Assembly: GCA_038049695.1 (NCBI GenBank)
Contig: CP142451.1
Span: 36,142,501-36,206,500 of the forward strand
From: Cinnamomum chago
Lineage: Eukaryota; Streptophyta; Magnoliopsida; Laurales; Lauraceae
Length of the DNA stretch: 64,000 nucleotides
Direction: 5' to 3'
The number at the start of each line of letters is the position of its first letter. The stretch's first letter is position 1. Below, in pieces: positions 23,801 to 36,700 of this stretch. The translations under genes were made by a program, and so were the position numbers. The notes beneath the pieces are model-generated. The model did no database searches. It saw nothing but the letters and a program-made list of their open reading frames with translations, and was not told the origin of the DNA.

Positions 23801-26800
23801 CGCCCTTCCAAAAAGGGTTCCTTTGTTATGATCCTCATATTCGTCGTTTACGTACCTCTAGGAATGTCGTTTTCTTTGAACAACAGTATTTTTTCAAAAT
23901 CACATTGACCCTCCTGACTCCTCTTCTTTCGTGTCTTTACCTGGTTTTTCTGACAACCCGTCAGTTGTTCGATTTAATCCTAAATTTGTGTATCACAGAC
24001 GGAACAGCACAACGCCTACCAGGGATCCCCCTCCTGATCTTCCTCCAGCATCCGATCCACCCCCAGCAACTGCTCCCTCTGGACATCCTTCATTGCGTCT
24101 CTCCTCTCGTATTTCGGTACCACCAGCCCGTTATGGATTCTCACATGCTTCCTTAATGGCCCCTTTATCTTCCTCTTCCATTCCCCAATCCTATTCTCAG
24201 GCTGTGCAGGACCCATGTTGGAACAAGGCTATGCAAGATGAATTGGCTGCGTTAGAGCAAAATCATACATGGGATATTGTCCCATCTCCTGTGGGTGTCA
24301 AGCCTATTGGCTGTAAATGGGTTTTTTCTCTTAAGTTAAAATCTGATGGTACTTTAGATCGATATAAGGCGCGTCTTGTCGCTCTTGGAAATCAGTAGGA
24401 ATATTGCATTGATTATGGTGAAACTTTTGCTCCGGTTGCCAAGATGACCACCGTACGCACAATTCTTGCTGTTGTTGTTGCTGCATCTCAGTCTTGGCCT
24501 TTATATCAAATGGATGTCAAAAATGCATTTCTACATGGTGATCTCAAAGAAGACGTTTATATGCGCTTGCCTTAGGGATGCTCATCCGGGAAGGGTATGG
24601 TTGCCAAACTTCGTCGCTCCCTCTATGGTCTGAAACAAGCTCCTCGCGCATGGTTTGAGAAATTTCAAGCTGCTCTTCTCCGCTTGGATTTTCATCCAAG
24701 CTCGTATGATCCCTCAATGTTTTTACATCATGCTCCATTCGAGATCACTGTACTACTTGTCTATGTTGATGATATCGTCATTACTGGTCCTAATGCCAAA
24801 ATGATTCAGGAGCTCCAAGCATCTCTTCGTGAGACATTTCACATGAAGGATCTCGGCCCCCTACACTATTTCCTCGGTCTTGAAGTTCATCAATAGACTA
24901 AAGGTATCGTTCTCAATCAGCACAAATACACTGTTGATCTCATTGCCTTGGCTGGTCTTACTGCTTTAACTCCTGTAGACACGCCGGTTGAACTGAATGT
25001 CAAACTCAGTCGCGATGAGGGCGATCTTCTTTCTGATCCTAGTGCATATCTCCAGTTAGTTGGTAGCTTGATCTACCTCACGATCACTCGTCATGATATC
25101 TCTTATGCGGTCAACATGATGAGTCAGTTCATGACTGCTCCTCGTCACTTTCATCTGGCTGCTGTTCGCCGCATCATTCGGTGCCTTATTCGCACACCGA
25201 CTCGTAGGTTGTTTTTTCCGTCCAACAATCCTTTATCTCTCAAAGCTTATTCCGATGCTGATTGGGCTGGTTGTCCGGATACTCGTAGATCGACGACAAG
25301 ATGGTGCATGTTTTTGGGTGATAGTCTCATTTTTTGGAAATGCAAAAAACATGAAAAAGTTTCCAAATCCTCTATCGAGGCCAAGTACCGAGCCATGTCT
25401 GCTGCATGCTCCGAAATTCTTTGGCTCCGTGGTCTGCTCTCTGATATTGGTTTTCCAGCAAAAGGAGCTCCGCCCCTCTATGCGGATAATACAAGTGCAA
25501 TTCAGATTACTGAAAATCCGATTTTTCATGAACGCACTAAACACATCGAGGTTGATTGTCACTTCATCCGTGATGAGCTTAAACGTGACGTCATCAGCCT
25601 TCCGCATGTCTCCACTAAACTTCAAATTGCTGATATTCTCGCCAAAGGTCTTCCATGACCACGACATCAGTTCTTGGTTGGCAAATTGATGCTTGTTGAT
25701 TCTCCCGCATCAATTTGAGGAGGGGTGTTAAACAGGCCCAAGGCCCATCTATGGGCCCATTTATCTCACGTGGATTTAAGTTGGGTCAATATTAGACCAT
25801 TGTACATATTTCTTTCTTTGGTTGCTTTCCTAACTTAGATATACTAATTGATGTAATTAGTTTCCTTCCTAACTTAGAACCCTAATTGATGTAATTAGTT
25901 GCTTTCTTATCTTAGGACCTTGATGAAAGGCATGTATATACATATAAATTGAGGGTCGATCTCCAAAGGAGAGACACACAATAATAGAATACAATTCTGA
26001 AACTTCTGGTCACTCATACGATTCTTGAAATTGTCTTGTTGCATGCTTGGATGAGCCACAACCATGTGTGCATGCATATAAACTAGAGATTGGAGAGTGA
26101 GCTTAGATAACATTGCCATCAGGTGTTACAAAATTCCTTAAAATCAATATCACAAGGATTATCTTTCTTGGATTATGAGAAATATTCTCTTACTCCTTTT
26201 TTCAAATGGATTTTTAAAACAGTATTCCCAATAAACTATGAAACAGTCATGGAAGCTTTAATTCATTCAGATATCAACAGTTAGATGCTTCTGATGATGA
26301 AACAACAATGTGATTAGGATGAAGATTCAAAAGAAACATTTTAAGCTTATTGTCATCTGGGAAAAGCACCTGAGATATCCACGGATTGATTCTTTGATGC
26401 ACTTCATCTAGTACTGGTCCCCGCAAAACCATCATTGGCTCCTAAAACAAGAACCCTATGTTTCTTAACATACAGTAATGAGTTATCCGAACAATTCTTC
26501 AATGATCATCATGAATAAGTGCAAGTTATAAGGGTACCTAACAATGTCAAAAGTCAACACGTACCTGTCCATCAGATTTTAAGGGAAATGTACCATTTGG
26601 ACGAAAGATATATGCTCCGGAGCCCTTAAACAACAGAAATCATACATAGGAATTATGTTTCTATTGAGCAGCACACTGCAAGCAACTAGAAACAAATGAC
26701 TACCTGGGGATCTTTACCACTTCCATCATCTCCAGAATAAAATTTGTATGATTGTTCAATAAATGCTTTAACCTAGAATGATAACAAAAATCATTAGATA

Positions 26801-29800
26801 TTCAAATAAATCTGAATATCAAATGCTGAAAATACTGTTGACCAAACTAAGATTGTGCTAAAAGTGGATTGATGAAGTGACAGATCTGCAACCCGCAAGG
26901 TGAACATGTCACGTGGAATTTGATACATTTTGTGAGAACAAGAATAAGAAAATACAAACGAGATGGAGAAAGTTTACAGAGTGAAGAGGAAGCAGGGTCT
27001 CTGAGCCTAGACCTGGCTCACTTTCTTGGGGCCTGGAAATTTAGCCCAGCCAGACCTGAAGACCTAATGTGAGCCCTGGATACTGCCCCAGAGCACCACA
27101 CCCAGGTGCCTGAAGGACCATACACTTCTGCGTTTCATCTTGAGCATTGATGATAACTCTAAGAGTACTACACTGCATGGAATTCACAGTGGCTCTATAA
27201 CAAGAACACCGTCCAATTTATACAAGAAAAAGAATAGGATAAGGAATCACTTTTTTTGAAATCTCCATTCAAAAACATAAATCCTCTCTAACCTACTCTC
27301 TAGCATTTTCTTAATCTCTTTCAACCCCACCCCCTCCTCCAATTGGTAACAAAAAGAACAATCCTTTGGTCTCCCGAAATAATTATCTGGCAAAAGCAAT
27401 TATCATGCTTTGCTGGTGATCACCATTTGTCTGTAGATTCAATCAATGCTGCATCCCACTCTTTTTGAGTTGTTGATGACAGTGGCCCATTGGATCAGAT
27501 TTTCCATGATCTCCTGTAGAAGCTTTCAATGTGCAACTTGATAAAAATGACAAGCTTGTAAGGCTTGGATCAATGAGTGAAAAGAGGAGGATGCTTGCTT
27601 TTTATTGAAAAGGGAAAGGAAAAAAATGATGGTAAAATCATTAAGAAAACGTAAGAGGCAGGACCATGGCCAGCATGATCACAAGATCACTACAGGGCCA
27701 TGGCTCTGATATGTGTGGCTTTATTACGAGAATACATCTGAATTTATACAAGAACGAGAATGGGAAAAGGAATCACTTGTTTGAAATTTTCATTCAAAAA
27801 CCTAAATCCTAATCTTTCTCACAAACAATTTGGGGAAGAAGAAACACATCAAAATGTTCAAGAGAAAAAAAATGAATACTGATAAGAAAATCATGAAAAC
27901 TTACATGTACATATCACATTACTTACCGCGCTTCTGCTATTGAAATAACAAGTTCGTTCGCCTTCTTTTACAGCATAAACAAGCCTTAAGTTTCCTTGCC
28001 CAACTTCTATGGTACCATTTTGATCTCTTGGTGATGTATGAACTGTTGACATGGATGAACTAGAACCTGCAATTGCAATAGAGAATATTAATACATGCAG
28101 TTTCATGTTCTGAAAAGGGCTTTACCATTTTGTTTTACTATTTGGAAGAATAGTGTACTAAATAGACCATAGACTAGTAATTAAATGCTCACCTGTGCGT
28201 TCTGCACTTGAAACAATGTAAGTGCTGAAACCAAAAGCTGATACAGTTGCAGAAAATGTAAGCCAAAAATTAGGCGTGATACTCGGGGTAATACCCGTGT
28301 ATGCCCTAACATAATAGTTTCTTAAGCCCACCGAATCATTGGATATAGGTAAAAGCTGTGATTCAATTTCTTTTCCTTCAGAGTCCAGAACAACAACTGA
28401 TTCATTGATAACCTGGAGCAATTTTGATGGGGTTAGATAAAAATAGCATTTAAAATAGTTAGACAAAAATGGCAAATCTCCTCATTAATATGTTTGTTCC
28501 TTGGAACAATAATATCAGTCCAAGCAGTGTTGAGAAATTCGTTTTGGTCATCATTTCGGTTTGCCTCCGAATCGAAATATTTCCACCGATTCGGGATTTC
28601 GGCGAAACGATTTGGATTTATATTTCCGAAAAATTTAAAAATTTAAAAAATATATGTACATATAGAAAAAAATTTATGGTTTCATACATATAGTTTATTC
28701 TTCTAAATCAACACATAATATGGGACATGTATGATACAGCAGTTGTAAAGAACAAGGGGCAGATAACAGCTGAAAAAAAAAAGGGGGGCAGTGAGCTTAT
28801 AAAAAAAAAGCAGCAAACTGCAAACTTAGCTAAAATATAAAAGCAATACTGACCCAGCCCAGCCAGGAACAAAACAGCAGCTGAGTTGGCCCAGCCCACC
28901 CAGCAGATAAAAGGAGGCACGTGTTGAAACGAAAGGGTGCAGATAATAAGGCATAACAGGTGTTGACTTCGGTTCAACAGCTCTGGGCAAGAATGAAAGG
29001 GCAACCGGAAGCAGGTTGCTTCTCTTGGTCGAACGAAATGACCAGCAGCAGATTCCGTTGCTGCCTAATCTTCTTCTTCTTCTCAAAAGAAAGGGGGTGA
29101 ATGAGATGGGATCAGTTAGGGTTTCTTTTTTTTACTTTTACTTTTGGGTAAAAAAATTACTTTTAGCCCCTCATTTTATTTTATTTTTTTCTATTTTAAA
29201 GGCTAACTACAAATATCAACGGAACTCTGGAATTTCTGGCTAACTACAAATATATATATGGGTGCTATTCGGTTCGGTAGAGGGTCCGAACTGAAATTGT
29301 AATATCCAAAGTCATTGGGCCCGGGATTAGTTGGCCCAGGTAGGACCTTGGTTAATTACTTATGATGGAATTAGAAGTTGCCTCACGTAAATGGTTTTTT
29401 AGAAAGGAAAGGAAAGGAGTTGTATGATAACTCTAATTAGGAAGAGGAAGTTTAGGAGAAGGATTAGAATTAGGAAGTATACCTCATATATATATATATA
29501 AAACAAACCAACGACCCTTAGTATGGTATTCTATTCTTCTTACTTTTGAGAAATTCTGAGAGAGTCTTGTGGGCTGCAATTTAGGAGAAGAAGAAGAAGG
29601 CAGTCACGGACGGATGTCCTATTCACGGCCGCATATTGCAAACGCAACGATCACGTACCAGAGGTGAGTGAATCTTCCCTGATTACCCTAGTAAAAGAGT
29701 ATGAATTAAGTTTGGAGAAGTAAGGTTATGGATAGTGAAATTTCATGACTGCAAATTCTGTTTGCAGTATTGTCGTTATACTCAGGTCTAAAGGGTGTTT

Positions 29801-30737
29801 CTATTTGTAGTACTGTCGTTATACTCAGGTCTAAAGGATGTTACGGTGTGATAAAAATCTCAACATGCTGGTGGCTAGTTTCTTGTGGGCAAAGATTACT
29901 TCTATAGGTTAATCTCAATTGAAAGAATGGGTTCAAACAAGAACCAGGGCAGAAGCAGGATTCTGAGTTTGCTGCCCATCTCAAACAATTCTGCCGAAAT
30001 TGGTTGTGGGACCCCATGGACCACTAGATAGTGAATCTGGTCTAGGGATCCTATGAGGGGGCCATGGGCGACCTTAGGTGTAATGGACCCACACTGAGTG
30101 GACCTTGGGTGGCCCACCAAATCTTCTACAATGAAGCCTGAGGCGTGAACCATAGGGAAAAAGGCAGTTTGGTCGATGATACTAGTGAGACCCACTGCAT
30201 GATCTGATCTAAGATCAGGACCCCACATCCTGTAGGGGACCCTTAGTCGACCCTAGTGATGGTGGTAGGAAGTAGGCCCCATATGCTTCTTTATCTAACA
30301 AACACAAAATTCCTATGCGTGAATGACTGTATTAAATCATTAAAGACTATTTAGGTCTGTGGGCCCAAGGGACCGACCTAATGACACATCAAATTCAATG
30401 GGATGGAAGCCTACCCCTGGACGACCTTGGATAGTAGGCCTGATCTTAGACTAGCCAAGTGGGACCCACTAGATTTCACATCAGGGTGTTGCATGTGTGA
30501 AACACATGTATTTCTAAGTTCTGTGTGTGTATAGGTAGTCTGGGTGGACTGTATGAAGGGGGATAACCCTGGACTCTGTATGTGGATTATAGTTAATTAT
30601 GTGGACTTTTGTATTGAAATCTGATGTGATGCTGTGTAATATTCGATTTGTGGTGAAGAGTGGGCCACCCCTACATCTAATAACATCAGTCATGATTAGA
30701 GGGGGGGCACTGAAAAGAAATTTGGGTTGGGGGGGGT

Positions 30738-30771
<34 letters not shown>

Positions 30772-33700
30772 CGCACATTGCTGATTATGTAGATTATTAA
30801 TAATGTTGAGATATGGTTGTTATGTGATTGTATGATATTCTGGATCCCAGACGTGGGATGTTGGACTTAGCATCCAGGCCGTTATAGCCGCTAGTCCTTG
30901 TGGACGTGTCTGATGTCTGATAAGACAGGGTCATGGTGACTGATATACATGTATACAATAAGCCTTAGTGGCGTGGTAATGTGCATGTGCACGAATATGT
31001 ATATGGATGTACTTGTAATGGCAATTGATCTACGGATTCAGACTTGTTTGTATATATGATACTATGTTATATACTGTTTGTATAATTAGGAATATTCATT
31101 CACCAGTAATACCGATGCTGTGTTGCCCGCTTCAAGTAATCATGTTGCGGGTGGGACAGAGCAGAACGTCCAGCACGTAGATTTTGGCTTTCGTAGCTAA
31201 TGGGAGTGAACGAGAAAAGTTCAATTAGTTGATAAGGGGATTAACCTTGTTTAGGGAATTTTATTAAATGTTTTAGCTTATCTTTGAATTGAGTTAGGAT
31301 TTGGAATTTGACTACTCAGAGATTAAGGATATTGTTTGACATTTATAATTTAATTAGAATTATATTTTGAACTAAATGCCTGATTCGTTGTGGAAGTCAT
31401 TTGATGAATGCGTGGAGAATATTTGCTAAATGATCACGATCTGGAATCCGATATGGACCTGAAGCCATATAGAGTTACATGGGCCAATGACGTAATCATT
31501 CCAGTAACTCATCGATGTTTGGTATCTTTCAAGATTGGTAATTATGAAGATAATATTTGGTGTGATGTTATCAATATGAATGTCACTCATATTCTTCTTG
31601 GAAGACCATGGCTTTTGGATATGAATGTGCATACTAACGAAGAGAATAGCATACATTCTTTTCTTTGGAAAGGACAACAGATCGAGCTCATTCCATTGCC
31701 ATCACAAACACCTTCTCCATCTACATCTTCACCTCCATTTGAAGAATCAAAGAGTGAGCAGAAGAAAGAAATAGATGTTGTGCTTGTGCCACAAGAGCTA
31801 CAACCCATGATAAAAGACATCAAGGATGACATTGAACAGCAAGCTCAAGAAACTGATGATGTTACGACACTGTCAGATGAAATCGCATGCAACACTTTTG
31901 CTATGGAGCATATTTCAGAAGAGCCAGAAAACACAGGGACTACAATCATTGCTATGGATAGTGCTGATCAAAAGAGGCAAGAGGCAAATGAAGAAGGTCA
32001 AGCGCATGTTGAGGACATAGCTCTAATGAGCAACAATCCTAATCATTCAGTGGATCTACTAGATGTTCAGGAGACATCAATAGCCGAACAAATTGTTGAT
32101 AACCCCCACATTGACTTCATCTTCGGGAATCAATGATGGATATCCAAAGATCAAGATATGTTGGTACACATGCAACAATTGAAACATCTTATGGTTCGAT
32201 CACAGATTCAAGAAAAATACAAACATCAAAAGAAGCAATACCTCCAATCTGCTTCTAATTGGAGGAAGAAATCATGTCGAGTTCCCAAGCTTTTTGACGA
32301 ATATAAAGATCAAGAGCTTTGAAAGTTTGTATGCTTGATTTTTGACCCAGGTGGACATTTACAGAACTCGAGGTCGAGTTCTCTCCAAAGCGGGGGAAAC
32401 TGATGCAGGCCAGACCCATGGTCTCCCAACTAATTGGGCCCAGTCTACAAGCCCAATTGATCATTCATTTAGTTAGAGCTTTAATTAGTTAAGAGTCTTA
32501 TTTAGAGAGTTGTTATTTATTTAGAAGTCATTAAAATTAGGAGTTTTATTTATTTGGATTATGACCAAGTTTAGTTTCCTTTATTGTTTAGGAAAGCAAA
32601 GTCCTATTAGGAAAGGGGATGTCCAACCCTTCCTATAAATATGTAATCCCTCCATTAGGAGAGTAGTTCATAATAATAAAGATTGGTTTGTTTGGTTTTC
32701 TCTTTATCTTCAATGGAAGATTGTTATTGAGTTCCGAGAGGAATTCGGCTAATTCCCTTTTGCAGAATTGGTTATCACTGGAATCCGTCCAGGATTCGGC
32801 AAACTCTCTCGCACGGCTTGTCTACACCCCTTTTCATCACTACTTGCGGATCCAGGCTGCTTCAGTTAGGTGGTGGTCCCAAGGTTAGAATTAGAAACCT
32901 TAACCGAATTTAACAAACATGTCTCCATATTATCTCAAGACTCAACCAAATACTTCTTTTATTATGATTTGCACACATACCTGTATTTGTAGAGATCTAT
33001 TCACTCAATATTACTGATTGTGTATTTTCGCCCCAATCCCAAGTAAGCTAAACGTAGAAAGGCAGGAGGATCCCAACAATGAAGATATTGGATATGACAT
33101 TTATGGCTAAGCGACACGGGACTAACAAATCAAATTAGAAATTAGATAAGTGCAGTAGTGGGTTCATTTAAATTGCGAAGACTTTCTTTTATGGTATAAT
33201 TTATTTATTTATTTATTTTGGATATTTCCATTGCCATTGTGATTTGGATATTCTTTAAAAATAAGATTGAGATTTTGGGTAAAAGCCTGATTATTTATGC
33301 TTCAAATGATTTAACTTATAATGATGGTGTTGCGCTACTTGTTGGTTACGATACGGGATCCGACAGGGCCAGATTCTTGGTCATTACAATTGGTTACCTC
33401 CAACTCAATATATAAAAGCCCATTCAAGTACTCAAAAAGATTACAGAACATAGCCAATGCAATCCCTTTACTATTTTCTTCTTCTACAAAAAGAGTTTTT
33501 ATTTTCTCTTGTTTTTGGTTATTTTAGGCAAATCCATATTTTGCCTCTTAAGTGAAGTTCTAAGGCAGAGAGCACATTACATCTTGGGGATGAATTTTCC
33601 ATGCAGACCACCAATATGGTTATTGGTTATTCGATGCACCTTGCCCTTAGTTTCTGTTTTCTTTTTTTGTTTTTCTCTCTACTTCACTCTTTAATTACTT

Positions 33701-36700
33701 ATTTTAATTGCCTCTTGACTTTCTTCAATTACATATTCTGAAAGTGCAAGCTAGACCAATGCAAAGTCCTAGAGGGGGGATGAAAAGGACTAACAAAAAA
33801 TTTTAATTTAATCAAACAATTTAGTCCAAATAAACACAAACACAAACCAAACCAAACCAATCCAAGCCTTTTCCCACTAGGTGGGGTCGGCTATATGGAT
33901 TTAACGACGCCAATCAAATCTGTTTAGGGTCATGTCCTCCGTTAGATCCATGTAGGCAATGTCATGTTTAATAGTTTCTTTCCAACTTCTCTTGGGCCTC
34001 CCTCTCCCTCAATTTTAATTTAATCAAACAATTTAGTCCAAATAAACACAAACACAAACTCGCTTAAATTGCACAACAATGTATAACTATGAGAGAGGGC
34101 AATTAAGTGATCATATGTGAAGTACTACACAAATGATATAAGTTGAACCCTCAATGATATGTGAATTTATTCAATGTGTTCTAGCACATGTGAATTGTAT
34201 GTCAAATCAACAAAAATGTGACTAACTAGTATGTGTATCTCATAGCATGTCTAGAAAACAAGTAAAGCATAGAGAGACAAAGGCACATAACGATTTATAG
34301 TGGCTTGGTCCATGACCTACATCCACTCCCAAGACAACCACAGACCAATGATCTTTTGGCTTTCACTGTGAGAGGTTTTCAACGGGTGCACCTCAGAAGC
34401 CTTTTCACCTAGTTTAAAGATACAGTGGTCCAATCACAAAGGTCTACTCCAATGCCAATTTTTTTATACGGTGCTTTGAGCACAAAGATCTACTCCACCA
34501 CTCTTTTGTTTTTATAGTAGTTCGATCACATAGGTCGAATCCACTTTACAATGATGTAAGAAATAATTAAATAAGAACGCTTGCCTCTTTGTGGACGAAT
34601 CTAACTTGATGCATGTTCTTTGAAGCTTGAACTTGAGCTCCAAGCTTTGACTCCTCACTTCGCTACTTGGTGATGAAGATGCTCCAATTGTGCTCGACAA
34701 TTCACTCAAGGGTGACTAAGATGTAAAGGATCTTTCCACAATTCACTTTTAAATGAGCTTTGAATGCTCAAATGGAAGGTCTTGAAGGTCTAAGAGAAGT
34801 TTGCCTATGGGGAGTAATCACACTTCAAAACACTAGATCCTAATTCCATTAAACCCTCTTCTCTTAAGCTTCGAATGCTCTTAGATCTAACTATCAAATC
34901 CTAGAGAATAATGCAAGATGATTTTGAGGTCTCTAAAATGTGATTAACCGAGGGTTAGTTCGTGCTTATTGGGCCTGTTTGGGAACTTAACTAGCAGAGT
35001 GAAGTGAGATAAAGCCTCTATTTTTCAGACAAAGGGTCACATCAAAAGTACACATTTTCAAAATTCCCTCCTTTTTCAAAAAAATATATCAAAAAGCAAC
35101 CTCCTTTCTCCACTAATATACCAAAAAAAAAAAAAAACCCACTTTTACACAAAAAGCCAAAAATATTCCCTACAAGACAACTAAAGACAAAATATCATCA
35201 TAACCCACTTATGTTTTATTCTTTCACTATTTAAGGCTTCACTCCACTCTACATGTAAAATCTCCAAATAGACCCTAGGAGGGCTCTCAAAATCACATTC
35301 ATTACAGCCACTAAAATGAGACAGATATATATAAAAGACCTCATAACAGCTAGTCTATGGTTAGTCAAAACTGGCTTTGGCCAGTCGTGGCTTGCCAATA
35401 ATTAGTTTGACCAAAAGTCAAAGTACCCAATTTGCACAACGGTTAGCTGGATGGTTAGTCATGGAATACTACTGTTAGCCGTAGGCGACCATAGTTCAAA
35501 AAAGCAGGAAAAAAGCATTTTGGAAGTAGATCTGTAACGGTTGCCTTCTCAGGTCATACGGTTAGCTAGACGGTTAGTCGTATGACATATACAGTTAGCC
35601 GTTAGGCAACTGTAGTTCAAAAACGCTGAAAGACAACATACTAGAAAAGCAACCATAGAGAATTTACAATGACCTTCCAGAGGACTTACAGTTAGTTGTA
35701 CCCCTATTACGGCTAGCTGTGAGGCCTACAGCTAAACAACTGGGTTGCCCAGATTAGCCAATTTAACCCTGTTCGTTATACTGTTTGGTTAGGGTTTCTA
35801 AGGGCCTATTCTTGGTTTGCCTAAGGTCTAATTTACCTGAATAGGTTGGTGCAAAATGGATTACACCTTGATGAAGTACCGGCCTTCCAAGACTTGATGT
35901 ACTAGACTTTAACTTGATCTCCCTTGTTGAAGCTTCCAACGGGAAGTGCAAATTTGACTATGACACTAACATATTTTTCCTAGAAATTTCCCCTACAAGT
36001 TTTAGCTCTTCGTAATGTACATCCCCCCAATAAAGTGGAGATCCATATATTCTGTCTTTGTACGACTATCCTAAACCCCTTGGATTCTAAATCCTCCTGC
36101 CATCTCTCAAGTATCATATTCATGACATCTCTCGATTCATCCAATAGTCATTCTATATACATACACAATATATATATCGTCAAAGCCTTGTCCCAACTAT
36201 GTTGGGGTCGGCTACATGAATTATGTTTCTCCATTCCTATCTATCTTGATTCTTGAGTCAAATCTCAGATAATTTGCACCTTTTAGATATATTTTTACTA
36301 CCTCCATCCACATCCTATTTGGCCTACCCATTCCCCGTCATGGGCCATCAACCTGCATGGTCAAACTTTTCGTTACCGGCGCCGTTGCCAGCATGCGTTG
36401 CACATGCCCAAACCATCTCAAATGAGTTTCTCTAATTTTATAGACTATTGATGCGATCCCTAAATGCTCTCAAAAATACTAATTTCTAATTTTATCCCTC
36501 CTAGTTTTACCACATATCCACTACAACTTTCCCATCTCTACTACATCCATTTTATGCATATGTTGCTTCTTGATTGGCAACAATCTACTCCATAGGTCAT
36601 AGCTAGTCTAATCATTGTCCTGTAAAATTTTCCCTTCAATCTTATTGGAATTCATCGGTCACAAAGCACTTCAAAAGCAAGTCTCCACTTCAACCATCCT

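Noticed and set aside
29016-29243. Small open frames around 28700-29240 as host genes
   Set aside because: They are low-complexity Phe/Leu/Ser-rich frames from AT-rich intron DNA, without motifs or splice support.
31408-32136. A stand-alone host protein
   Set aside because: The N-terminal part matches the retropepsin end of gypsy polyproteins and the frame leads into a purine tract and LTR.
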